Shown: in pieces, positions 43,690-51,673 of the stretch
Numbering within the stretch: the first letter of the stretch is position 1
Layout: every line of letters starts with the position of its first letter
NCBI GenBank assembly: GCA_028279705.1
Contig: JANQNF010000058.1
Span: forward strand, 16,205 to 80,204
Length of the DNA: 64,000 bases
Direction of reading: 5' to 3'
Source: an archaeon
GTDB lineage: Archaea > Aenigmatarchaeota > Aenigmatarchaeia > QMZP01 > JAFGSV01
Translations under genes and position numbers: made by a program
The notes under the pieces: model-generated
Told to the model about the DNA's origin: nothing
The model's database searches: none
What the model saw: the letters and a program-made list of their open reading frames with translations, nothing else

Positions 43690-44712
43690 ATGGATGTTGA
43701 AAAACTGTTAAGCGGGAATAAAAGTGGTCCGGCGTTTGTACTGGCAGAGATAGCTTGTGCTCATGAGGGCTCGGTCGCCATAATGAAAAAAATGATAGAG
43801 GCCGCAAAAAATGCTGATGTGGACGCTGTCAAGATCCAGATATTCATGGCCGATCAGCTTGTGACTCATGATCACCCACAGTCAGGACTTTACAGGAAGC
43901 TCGAACTTACAAGAGAAGAATGGTCTGAGGTATTCGGTTTTGCAAAGAGTATGAAGATGCAGGTCCTGGCCGACGTTTTCGATAATGAGAGCCTGAACAT
44001 CGCAGAAGAGAACGGCGTCATCTCATACAAGGTTCATTCCACCATTATCTCGGATGCAGGTCTACTGAGGGACATTTCAAGGACAAGCAAGCCGATACTT
44101 CTTTCGACAGGAGGCTCGACTCAAGAGGAGGTCGAGGACGCTCTTGCGATCATCAGAAAAGAGGGAAACGATAATGTTATCATGATCTGCGGCTATCAGG
44201 GATTCCCCACGAAGATAGAGGAGTCGCACCTTAACATGATACCCGCACTTCATGAGAAATTCGGCCTGCCGGTTGGCTATGCAGATCATTGCGATGCAGA
44301 GGATTCGATGGCAGTGATACTTCCCATGGTCGCGGTGTCAATGGGTGCCTGCCTTATCGAAAAGCACATCACGCTTGACAGGTCGCAGAAGGGAATCGAT
44401 TATTACTCTTCTCTGAATCCTGATGAGTTGAAGACTTTCACAGCCAAAGTAAGAGAGGTCGAGATGGCCTTCGGTAAAGGAGAGTTTCAGAAGTTCTCGA
44501 AAGAAGAGGAAGAATACAGGAAAGGAATGAAAAAGTACATCGTGGCTGGCAGGTCCATAAGCAAAGGAAAGACTATTGAAGAGAATGACATCGCCTTCAA
44601 GAGGACAACCTCGCCGGGACTACAATCCAACTTAACTGCTAGAGTTATCGGTAAAAAGGCAACGGAGGATATCGAAAAAGACGTTGTCATTAAAGAGTCT
44701 ATGGTGAATTGA
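43690..44712 (+). CDS. NeuB-type nonulosonic (sialic/legionaminic) acid synthase
   Basis: 340 residues. FVLAEIACAHEGSVAIMKKM and VDAVKIQIFMADQLV open the TIM barrel. ILLSTGGSTQEEVEDAL, VGYADHCDAEDSM and CLIEKHITLDRSQKGIDYY are active-site segments of N-acetylneuraminate/legionaminate synthases, which condense an N-acetyl hexosamine with phosphoenolpyruvate. A C-terminal SAF/antifreeze-like domain follows (SISKGKTIEENDIAF). It is joined to the cytidylyltransferase gene with no gap. The other NeuB at 46145 is clearly different, so two nonulosonate products or steps are possible. Confidence 0.88.
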   Translation: MDVEKLLSGNKSGPAFVLAEIACAHEGSVAIMKKMIEAAKNADVDAVKIQIFMADQLVTHDHPQSGLYRKLELTREEWSEVFGFAKSMKMQVLADVFDNESLNIAEENGVISYKVHSTIISDAGLLRDISRTSKPILLSTGGSTQEEVEDALAIIRKEGNDNVIMICGYQGFPTKIEESHLNMIPALHEKFGLPVGYADHCDAEDSMAVILPMVAVSMGACLIEKHITLDRSQKGIDYYSSLNPDELKTFTAKVREVEMAFGKGEFQKFSKEEEEYRKGMKKYIVAGRSISKGKTIEENDIAFKRTTSPGLQSNLTARVIGKKATEDIEKDVVIKESMVN

Positions 44713-45492
44713 ATGAGAGTCGCTGGTCTGATCGGTGTAAGGATGAAGTCTACAAGGCTTCACGAGAAGGCTCTCGCAGACATTGAGGGGAAGACACTCA
44801 TATCACATCTTCTTGAGCGCGTCAGGACGGCAAAGCAGCTGGATTCCGTCATTATCTGCACCTCCACAAACAAGGACGATTCCATTCTGGAGGAGATCGC
44901 CAGGAAGGAAGGCGTCAAATGCTTCAAGGGCGACGAGGAAGATGTGATCGGCAGACTCATAGGAGCCGCCGAAGAGGACGGCGCAGATATGATAGTCAGA
45001 ATGACCGGAGACAATCCATTGACAGACCCGGAATACATAGACAGGACGGTCGAACATGCTAAAGAGACAGGGGCCGAGTACACCTACGTCGAGGGTCTTC
45101 CTATAGGCACCTACGTCGAGGCCATAACACTTGAAGCCATGAAAAAAGCCCACGACCTCATAACCAACATGGAGGGAAGTGAATATCTCACCATATACTT
45201 CAGATCAACGGACCTGTTCAATACTGAGAAGATCATCGCAGGAAACGATGTGAACCGTCCTGGTTACAGACTAACCGTCGACACCCCTGATGATCTCGAG
45301 CTTGTCAGGAAGATTTACCGGAGATTCTACAGGGGTAGGGGAGTGTTCACTCTCAAAGAAGCCGTCAAGTTCCTTGACGACAATCCGGAACTGGCCAAGG
45401 GGAACTCCGGCATTAAACAGATATGGCCGGAAGTGAAGATTCGTGAAGTCGATGGAAAGAAGAAGGTGGATATAATATTCCAAAAGGGCTAG
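44713..45492 (+). CDS. Acylneuraminate cytidylyltransferase-like (SpsF/NeuA family) nucleotidyltransferase
   Basis: 259 residues. VAGLIGVRMKSTRLHEKALAD is the start of the CMP-sugar synthetase fold (the usual RxxSxRLPxKxL appears as RMKSTRLHEKAL). VIICTSTNKDDSILEEIA, CFKGDEEDVIGRLIGA and VRMTGDNPLTDPEYID match the SpsF/NeuA family. YRLTVDTPDDLELVRKIY closes it. It would activate the nonulosonic acid from the upstream synthase as a CMP sugar. The stop overlaps that of the convergent HAD gene. Confidence 0.86.
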   Translation: MRVAGLIGVRMKSTRLHEKALADIEGKTLISHLLERVRTAKQLDSVIICTSTNKDDSILEEIARKEGVKCFKGDEEDVIGRLIGAAEEDGADMIVRMTGDNPLTDPEYIDRTVEHAKETGAEYTYVEGLPIGTYVEAITLEAMKKAHDLITNMEGSEYLTIYFRSTDLFNTEKIIAGNDVNRPGYRLTVDTPDDLELVRKIYRRFYRGRGVFTLKEAVKFLDDNPELAKGNSGIKQIWPEVKIREVDGKKKVDIIFQKG

Positions 45493-46154
45493 CCGACGAA
45501 TTTTTCTATGTCACTGAATTCCCTGGCATTGAAATCCGATCCGATTCCCTCTTCATCTGCATTGAATAAGACGGTTTTCAATCCGGCGGCTTTCGCGCCT
45601 TCTATCTCTTCCCTGTCATGCCCTACGAACAGGGCATCTTGTGCTTCGACACCTGCATTATTAAGAACACGATCGTACGCTTCCTTATCGGGCTTGACTA
45701 CGCCAATGTCTCTCGACGTCACTATCAGGTCGAAGATTCCGCCGAGACCCAAGGGTTTCATGATCCGGTCCTCTAGCTCGTTTTCGTGTAATTCGGAATC
45801 GGAGAGTATAGCCGTCTTGATACCCATTTCCTTCAGATGTATGAGAGTCTCTTTTACTCCCGGGAATGCTTGCCTATTCTTTTCGACGATCTTCCTGTAC
45901 TCATCACTCTTCCCTTTTATCTTCCTGTACTCATCCTTTGTGAAACCGAGTGAGAGCATGAATTTCCTGAAGGCGTCATCATAACCCGTCTTCCCCCTAT
46001 AGACGTCGATAAGGAATCTTTCCCAGAGATAACTCATTGTCTTCAGGTCGCCCCTGTAGCCGAGCTCAGAGATGTACCTATGGATGTTTCTTCTCCAGAG
46101 GGTGACGTCGTAGATCACACCTCCCATGTCAAAAATAACGATTTTTACCGCCAT
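45489..46154 (-). CDS. HAD-superfamily hydrolase with a Gly at the general-acid position
   Basis: 221 residues. IVIFDMGGVIYDVTLWRRNI holds the nucleophile Asp9. The residue two positions on, normally Asp in phosphatases, is Gly. IKTAILSDSELHENELED (motif II), GVVKPDKEAYDRVLNNAG (motif III Lys) and ALFVGHDREEIEGAKAAG (motif IV) are all there. A NeuB-adjacent HAD is often the nonulosonate-9-phosphate phosphatase, and coupling to the synthase at 46145 (10-nt overlap) suggests that; the Gly leaves activity uncertain, since some DxGG members act on other substrates. Confidence 0.83.
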   Translation of the reverse strand: MAVKIVIFDMGGVIYDVTLWRRNIHRYISELGYRGDLKTMSYLWERFLIDVYRGKTGYDDAFRKFMLSLGFTKDEYRKIKGKSDEYRKIVEKNRQAFPGVKETLIHLKEMGIKTAILSDSELHENELEDRIMKPLGLGGIFDLIVTSRDIGVVKPDKEAYDRVLNNAGVEAQDALFVGHDREEIEGAKAAGLKTVLFNADEEGIGSDFNAREFSDIEKFVG

Positions 46155-47284
46155 AATAGCTTATTCCATTCGAATTTCGATACAGCATCCGAGATTTCCC
46201 CGTCTGTCGGAAATTTGAAATCAATGTCCCCTTCCCTTAATATCTTGTCTGTTTGTATATCTTCTTTCGGAACCCCTTTTACAATGAATGGTGCAAGCCT
46301 TGGCGAAAGTCCGCCACCCATGGTTTTTACGCATAACATCTCGGGCTTGATCTCCTCGCCCTTGTTCAGGGGAACTTTTGTGCAGAGGCTTTTTCCTATC
46401 CTTTGCTTGACAGATGACTCGCTCTTCAGGATATTCTTTTCCATGTTGGCTACATTGAGGGTGCACCTTCTCCCTTTAACGGATTTTTCCGTGTTTCTTA
46501 TATCCCTTGCAACTCTCATGAGCCCGAGAGGTTCGAGCGAACCGGGATGATCCGTACCTTTCATTATTCTGGAAAGCGTGATGTGCTTTTCGATTGCGCA
46601 TGCACCGAAAGCCACGGCGATTGTAGGCATAAGAATGCCGATTGTATGACCTGAATATCCGATGAGTGTCTTGTAACGGTTCCTAAAGAAAGGAATATAA
46701 CCGAAGTCTATATCATCATAGTTTGAAGGGTATGCAGAAACACAGTAGTTGATTATGAGTTTGTCGTTGTACTTCTTTACTAGTTTCACAGCGTCGTCTA
46801 TCTCACGGAGGGTACTCATTCCTGTTGAAATTATGACAGGTTTTCCCTTCTTGGCTACATATTCGAGAAGGGGCATGTTTATGAGATCCCTAGACGCTAT
46901 CTTGAAAAGCGGCGCACCTAGATCATCGAGAAGGTCTGCACTGTCCTCATCACATACACTGGCATGGAATATCAGACCCTTCTTCTTGCAGTACTTGGAG
47001 AGTTCCTCATAATCCTCTTCACTGAGCTCAAGGTTTCGCCTGTGTTCCCCATAAGTATTTCCGAAAGAGTTCGGTCCGATGTATGGAGCGTCGTTAAGCT
47101 CTTTTGGAAGTGTCAGATTCAGACTCCTTTTACAGAACTTAACTGCATCCACTTTATGCTCATGTGCAAGGTTGATCAGCTTCTTGGCTATATCCATGTC
47201 ACCATTGTGGTTCTGACCTATCTCGGCCGTCACCAGCGCCGGATGACCGTCACCAATCAACCTGTTACCGATTTTTATTTCCAT
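46145..47284 (-). CDS. NeuB-type nonulosonic acid synthase (second, distinct copy)
   Basis: 379 residues from ATG 47284. IGDGHPALVTAEIGQNHNGD and VDAVKFCKRSLNL begin the barrel. PVIISTGMSTLREIDDAVKLV, TLIGYSGHTIGILMP and CAIEKHITLSRIMKGTDH are catalytic segments. A C-terminal SAF domain (KVPLNKGEEIKPEMLCV) ends it. TAEIGQNHNGD is the more canonical sialic-acid-synthase form than in the copy at 43690. The in-frame extension to 47356 runs into the AT-rich spacer and is dropped. Overlaps the HAD gene downstream. Confidence 0.89.
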   Translation of the reverse strand: MEIKIGNRLIGDGHPALVTAEIGQNHNGDMDIAKKLINLAHEHKVDAVKFCKRSLNLTLPKELNDAPYIGPNSFGNTYGEHRRNLELSEEDYEELSKYCKKKGLIFHASVCDEDSADLLDDLGAPLFKIASRDLINMPLLEYVAKKGKPVIISTGMSTLREIDDAVKLVKKYNDKLIINYCVSAYPSNYDDIDFGYIPFFRNRYKTLIGYSGHTIGILMPTIAVAFGACAIEKHITLSRIMKGTDHPGSLEPLGLMRVARDIRNTEKSVKGRRCTLNVANMEKNILKSESSVKQRIGKSLCTKVPLNKGEEIKPEMLCVKTMGGGLSPRLAPFIVKGVPKEDIQTDKILREGDIDFKFPTDGEISDAVSKFEWNKLLWR

Positions 47285-47395
47285 GGGAACACTTGAAGAG
47301 TATTTGAATGATACCTTTTTATAATTTTTCCTAAATCTTACCCAGTCTAAACCCATTGTGTGCTTAAAAAAACCATCTTTTATGTTAATTCTGTG

Positions 47396-47435
47396 TCAGA
47401 ATGTGACATTTCTGGCTGTCATCAGAATGTGGCAT
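47396..47435. repeat. Two near-identical 14-bp direct repeats in the longest spacer
   Basis: TCAGAATGTGACAT (47396-47409) and TCAGAATGTGGCAT (47422-47435) are repeated 26 bp apart in a 262-bp gene-free stretch (47285-47546) between the synthase and the flippase genes. Repeats of this kind occur as operators and as the iterated ends of some insertion sequences (IS21/IS481 types). No transposase or second end is visible. The rest of the spacer is AT-rich with no other structure I can name. Confidence 0.45.
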
Positions 47436-47546
47436 ACACTGGAGATTCACAACATTTTTTGGGTAAAAAAGACAATTATGATATTCATTTGATTCATTGA
47501 ATACTGTCCATGGAAATCTTGAAATGAATGACACCGCGCCATACAG

Positions 47547-49082
47547 TCACCTTGCCAGCTTTCTGATAAGTGGTATTCTGAATCCGAGCTTCTTCTCCAG
47601 CAGTCGTATTACTTCGACATCCTCCTCGTCAAAAGACCTTAGCATGACGAGTATTATTCCATATAGAACGAGGTAGGAAAAAATTATAATCGCGAGCGTG
47701 ATTATTTCTGACTTGTCATTGAAGATACCTGTTGCAGTGTATAAAATAAACATTGCCGATGCACCTGCTAAAAATATCTTGACCAGCCTGCGTGTCAGTG
47801 GAACGAACTTCATGAGCCTGTATGATATAGAGACGAATAATATGTTCACGAGTATCATCGTTGAAGCCGTAGCGATTGCTGCCCCGGTGAATCCCATTTG
47901 TTGTATAAGAAAGTAGTTGAGAACCACATTCACAGCTAGCGATATAGTGTTTACGTACATGATCTTCTTCGTATGGTTCATCATGCTAATCACATTAGCT
48001 GCCGGTACAGAGAACCTCAAGAAGAAACCTATGCTCAGTATTACCATTGCCATTAATCCTGTAGTATACTGACTTCCGAATATTGCGGTTAAAACTTCCC
48101 CTGAGAAGAAAAGGAATATCAACAGTATCGGCACGTTGAAGTAAAAAATCCATTTCGTGAGAGAGCTGTAGACCCTTTTAACTTCCTTCCAGTTCTTCTT
48201 GGCATAAAGACCCGTTATGATAGCGAAGAATACTTGGGATAGTGATAATGGGAATACTGACAGAATTTGAGCTGTTGGGAGTGCTGCATTGTATATACCC
48301 ACGTCAGTAGACCGGGCGAATATACCGAGCATTATCGTATCTGTCCACAACATGATATATGCGAGAAATGTGGAAAAGAGAAGAGGTATTGAAAATAACA
48401 GAAGCTCTCTGCTCATATTGTGCGCTTTCACTTCCCTTCCGAATTTGGAAAGGAAGTGTTTCTTGACGAAGTAGACGCTAACGAAGAATGAGAAGATTAC
48501 CGCTAACAGCCAAGCCCATGTTATTCCGATAAGTCCCAGTCCAATAAGACCGAAAGCGAGTGTCAATATGAGTTTGGGAAAATTCTGTGCTATCTGATCA
48601 GAGTATACGGTATTTGAAAATCTTTTCAGTCCTGTGAGAACTGATATATTCAGCCGGAATGCGACCATGAAAGGTGGGGCAAATGACATTATTCTTATGA
48701 TGTCTGACAGTTCAGGTTTTCCAAAAACATGTGTAGCGATAATTGGAGACAAAAAGAAGACGGTTATTGACAGTATCACCGAAACCGGAATGGCCATTTT
48801 ATACCCGGAAAGGAAGGTACCTTTTAGTTTTTCCTCGTTCTTCTTGGCATTATAGTAAGAAATGTACCTTACTATGCCTATCGTCAGGCCGAGCATGGCT
48901 ATGACCTCTATAATGCTTATGAGTGCAAGTGCCAGGGAAAAAAGACCATAGTCCCCGGGGCCGAAGTAGCGTGCTATGAATATCCTGTAAAAGAAAATTA
49001 TAGCCTTGGAGATGATGCTACCGAAGATTATGATACCACCACCTCTCGCAAGATCCTTTAAACCTTCCATCTGGTCAGTCAT
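47547..49082 (-). CDS. Wzx/MATE-fold polysaccharide (lipid-linked oligosaccharide) flippase
   Basis: 511 residues with about 14 hydrophobic helices. Starts MTDQMEGLKDLARGGGIIIFG, then FYRIFIARYFGPGDYGLFSLA, the typical first-helices signature of RfbX/Wzx flippases. IARSTDVGIYNAALPTAQIL and FTGAAIATASTMILVNILF recur in the second half. It would flip polyprenyl-linked glycans across the membrane for assembly outside. Expressed with the capsule-synthesis-like gene, whose stop is 1 nt before its ATG. It is the only canonical Wzx in the window. Confidence 0.91.
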   Translation of the reverse strand: MTDQMEGLKDLARGGGIIIFGSIISKAIIFFYRIFIARYFGPGDYGLFSLALALISIIEVIAMLGLTIGIVRYISYYNAKKNEEKLKGTFLSGYKMAIPVSVILSITVFFLSPIIATHVFGKPELSDIIRIMSFAPPFMVAFRLNISVLTGLKRFSNTVYSDQIAQNFPKLILTLAFGLIGLGLIGITWAWLLAVIFSFFVSVYFVKKHFLSKFGREVKAHNMSRELLLFSIPLLFSTFLAYIMLWTDTIMLGIFARSTDVGIYNAALPTAQILSVFPLSLSQVFFAIITGLYAKKNWKEVKRVYSSLTKWIFYFNVPILLIFLFFSGEVLTAIFGSQYTTGLMAMVILSIGFFLRFSVPAANVISMMNHTKKIMYVNTISLAVNVVLNYFLIQQMGFTGAAIATASTMILVNILFVSISYRLMKFVPLTRRLVKIFLAGASAMFILYTATGIFNDKSEIITLAIIIFSYLVLYGIILVMLRSFDEEDVEVIRLLEKKLGFRIPLIRKLAR

Positions 49083-49083
49083 A

Positions 49084-50436
49084 TTATCGCTTCAGTTTTT
49101 TCAGTTTATCTATGAACGAGATTGTGACTTTGCTGTAGTTTTCTTCGGTGTCTATGTACATGCGTCCCGGCCAGGTTGCCTTATATGCTGCATGGATGAA
49201 TGCCTTGATCTTGTTCTTGTCAGGTTCGTATGAGAGAGACTTCTCTATCGAGGATTTCAGATCAGATGTACTTTTCACATCTATGGTTATTCCGCTACCT
49301 CCGTAGAATGGCTTTCCAAGGGCAATCACAGGCTTGAAATAGAACAATGCCTCGAAACCCACTGACGAGTTTATGGTTATTACTGATTTCGATTTTCTTA
49401 TAAGGTCATGTGCATTAACGTTCGATCTTATTACCCTCACGTTTCCGTTCTTGATTATATTCCTCAGCTTTTTGAAGCTGTACAGGTAGCATCCGGGATG
49501 CGGTTTCACATAAAGCATGTAGTCTTCTGGCATGTTCTTGCTGATCTCTTCTATGAGATTTTCCTGCGAAAGGAACTGTGGAGCCCTCATGGTTATCTGG
49601 GAGTCGTTGGTGACATGCAGAGGGAAGAAAATGAATTTTTCCCTATCGTCAGGATCAGTGAACAGGAAGTTCTTGAAGAGAAAACCCCTTACGAGCTTTA
49701 TTATCTTCCTCTTGTATGTTGTTATGCCTTCATCACTCAGTGAAGGATCATCGGAAGTTATCTTCTCAATTTCTGTCTTTATGTGCTTTATGGGCTTGTG
49801 TATAGATTTTATCAAATTCTTCTTCTCATGTTTCATGAAGTATACTTCCTTCTTTTCCTTGAATTGACTGAGTATTTTTTCTGTATATTCCTTTTCAGTT
49901 TTTGAAAGTGAATCGTATTTCTGAAGTTTCATGTCGTCCCATTTGAACATTATATCAGTGAAAAGTACCGACCTCAAACCAGGGACAGTCGCTGAAGCAA
50001 CAAAGAAATTATGCATACCACTTTTTTTGGCGACATCGTTAACAACCCTTCTCAGTATCTCCCCTCCCACATTATGCACAAAGCATTCTATGTCATTTTC
50101 TTCAAGGAGCTTTTCGATGGCCGGGAAAAACAGCAAAGCCTTTCTCACCAGCTTTTCTGTGTTGCCTTCCCAATACATCTTTTCAGGGAGGATATAAGCT
50201 TCCAAATCATCAATACCGTATTCTTTGAGGTCATTCTTAGAACGTATATCGTACTCATTGATTACTTCATGTATGTTCCAGCATTTGTACCCGGTTCCTT
50301 CGACCACACTTTTCACTTTTTCGGATTCTGTCAGAAAAGCTGTATTGTAACCGCTCTTGCCGATGTATTCAGCTATATGAGTGTAGTACTTTGCTTCTTG
50401 TGGGCCCGTAGGAACAACTATAACGAAATTGATCAT
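49084..50436 (-). CDS. Capsule polysaccharide biosynthesis-like glycosyltransferase (Caps_synth fold)
   Basis: 450 residues from ATG 50436. Rossmann-like N-terminus (INFVIVVPTGPQEAKYYTHI). The C-terminal half has FIFFPLHVTNDSQITMRAPQ, YMLYVKPHPGCYLYSFKKL and VITINSSVGFEALFYFKPVI, then ALGKPFYGGSG. This HPxx / NSSVGFEAL / G-x-FYG pattern is that of KpsC/KpsS capsule proteins, which in bacteria add beta-Kdo linkers. Placed next to nonulosonate and flippase genes it may transfer a CMP-activated acidic sugar. The upstream extension to 50487 lacks a ribosome binding site; GGTGTCATC precedes 50436. Confidence 0.83.
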   Translation of the reverse strand: MINFVIVVPTGPQEAKYYTHIAEYIGKSGYNTAFLTESEKVKSVVEGTGYKCWNIHEVINEYDIRSKNDLKEYGIDDLEAYILPEKMYWEGNTEKLVRKALLFFPAIEKLLEENDIECFVHNVGGEILRRVVNDVAKKSGMHNFFVASATVPGLRSVLFTDIMFKWDDMKLQKYDSLSKTEKEYTEKILSQFKEKKEVYFMKHEKKNLIKSIHKPIKHIKTEIEKITSDDPSLSDEGITTYKRKIIKLVRGFLFKNFLFTDPDDREKFIFFPLHVTNDSQITMRAPQFLSQENLIEEISKNMPEDYMLYVKPHPGCYLYSFKKLRNIIKNGNVRVIRSNVNAHDLIRKSKSVITINSSVGFEALFYFKPVIALGKPFYGGSGITIDVKSTSDLKSSIEKSLSYEPDKNKIKAFIHAAYKATWPGRMYIDTEENYSKVTISFIDKLKKLKR

Positions 50437-50520
50437 GATGACACCATAAATAAGCTTTCTACTCTCCTTTAAGTAATTTTCCCCCAATTAGTCCCATTTG
50501 AACTCGAAAACATATTATTT

Positions 50521-50533
50521 CATTTATATAATT
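50521..50533 (+). promoter_or_regulatory. TATA box and ribosome binding site before the GT4 gene at 50553
   Basis: CATTTATATAATT at 50521-50533 is followed by GGAAGGTAATC directly before ATG 50553, giving a very short or absent leader. This places the start at 50553 rather than at the in-frame ATG at 50532, which lies at the TATA edge. Confidence 0.5.
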
Positions 50534-50552
50534 GAAAACGAGGAAGGTAATC

Positions 50553-51620
50553 ATGAAAATACTCGAGGTAGCTTCTGATATTTACCCGTTCGTGACTTAT
50601 GGGGGTATTGAGAAGGTGGCATATTTCATATCTAGGGAATTCTCAAAAAATGGACATGAAGTTACCGTATTGACATGTACCAATGACATGGTGAAGGTTG
50701 ACATGGATATCAGAAGAGTTCCTGACCTTCGTGTGGGTGGTGCCAGAGGTGCACTTTTCATAGCATCATCAATTCTTTACTTCCTTTGGAAGAGGATTAG
50801 GAAGCAGGTTGACATAGTACACATGCATGGCGCGAGCGGTACGAATCGTCTCAATTCACTTTGCAGGAAATTCGGGATTCCTGTAGTGCTCACGGTCCAC
50901 GGGAAGGTAGTCGATGACAAGAAACTTGGTGGATGGATGGATAATTTTGACGCCGTCACTTGCGTGAGCAAGCAGACAAAAAAAGAGGCGGAAAAAATAA
51001 TGAAGAAAAAATGCAAGGTGATTCATAATGGAATAGATCCTAAGCAGTTCAGTTACAGTGAACCCGAGAAGAAGAGTGCGAAAGAGTGGGTGAATAAAAA
51101 GTTCGGAAAAAAACTGAATGTCCTTTTCGTGGGAAGGTTCATGGAAAGGAAAGGTGTACTTGATTTGTGTAACATATCCGGAAAGACTGACGCTAATATC
51201 ATCATGGCTGGTCACGGGCCACTCGACAGTGAGTTGAGAAGAAAGTCCAGGTCGATAAAAAATCTTCATGTACTTGGCCTAGTTTCCGACAACGAACTGA
51301 GAAGGCTATACCTCGGGTGTGATGTGTGCATATTCCCATCTCACTTTGAGCCGTTTGGTGTCGTCATCCTTGAGGCCATGGCGTTTGGTAAGCCAGTAAT
51401 AGCAAGCAATGTCGGTGGAATAAGTGAGATAATAAGAAGCGGTGAAGGAATTCTTGTGGAGCCTAAAGATGTATCGGGGTTTGCAAGAGCAATCAAAAGC
51501 TTAGAAAGCGAGGAGAGGAGAAATCAACTGAGCAGGAATGGCTTCAAACGGGTAAAGGACTTCTATTGGGCGGATATTGCTGAAGAATATCTAAAGGTTT
51601 TTGAAAATGCGAGGACATGA
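50553..51620 (+). CDS. GT4 glycosyltransferase
   Basis: 355 residues. MKILEVASDIYPFVTYGGIEKVAYFI is the Gly-rich GT-B N-terminus, and VVLTVHGKVVDDKKLGGWMD lies in the acceptor domain. LNVLFVGRFMERKGVLDLC opens the donor domain, and FEPFGVVILEAMAFGKPVIASNV is the ExxxxxxxE motif with the following loop. HFEPFGVVILEA is a strong match to mannosyl/glucosyl GT4 enzymes. Followed after 53 nt by the fourth radical SAM gene. Confidence 0.91.
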   Translation: MKILEVASDIYPFVTYGGIEKVAYFISREFSKNGHEVTVLTCTNDMVKVDMDIRRVPDLRVGGARGALFIASSILYFLWKRIRKQVDIVHMHGASGTNRLNSLCRKFGIPVVLTVHGKVVDDKKLGGWMDNFDAVTCVSKQTKKEAEKIMKKKCKVIHNGIDPKQFSYSEPEKKSAKEWVNKKFGKKLNVLFVGRFMERKGVLDLCNISGKTDANIIMAGHGPLDSELRRKSRSIKNLHVLGLVSDNELRRLYLGCDVCIFPSHFEPFGVVILEAMAFGKPVIASNVGGISEIIRSGEGILVEPKDVSGFARAIKSLESEERRNQLSRNGFKRVKDFYWADIAEEYLKVFENART

Positions 51621-51673
51621 TTCGTATTTTATAAGTCTAATATCCAGACTAATACATTGAAGGGTGTGACACT

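Noticed and set aside
47285..47356. An upstream extension of the NeuB gene at 46145-47284
   Set aside because: It has no family similarity and runs through AT-rich spacer DNA; ATG 47284 is followed directly by the conserved barrel.
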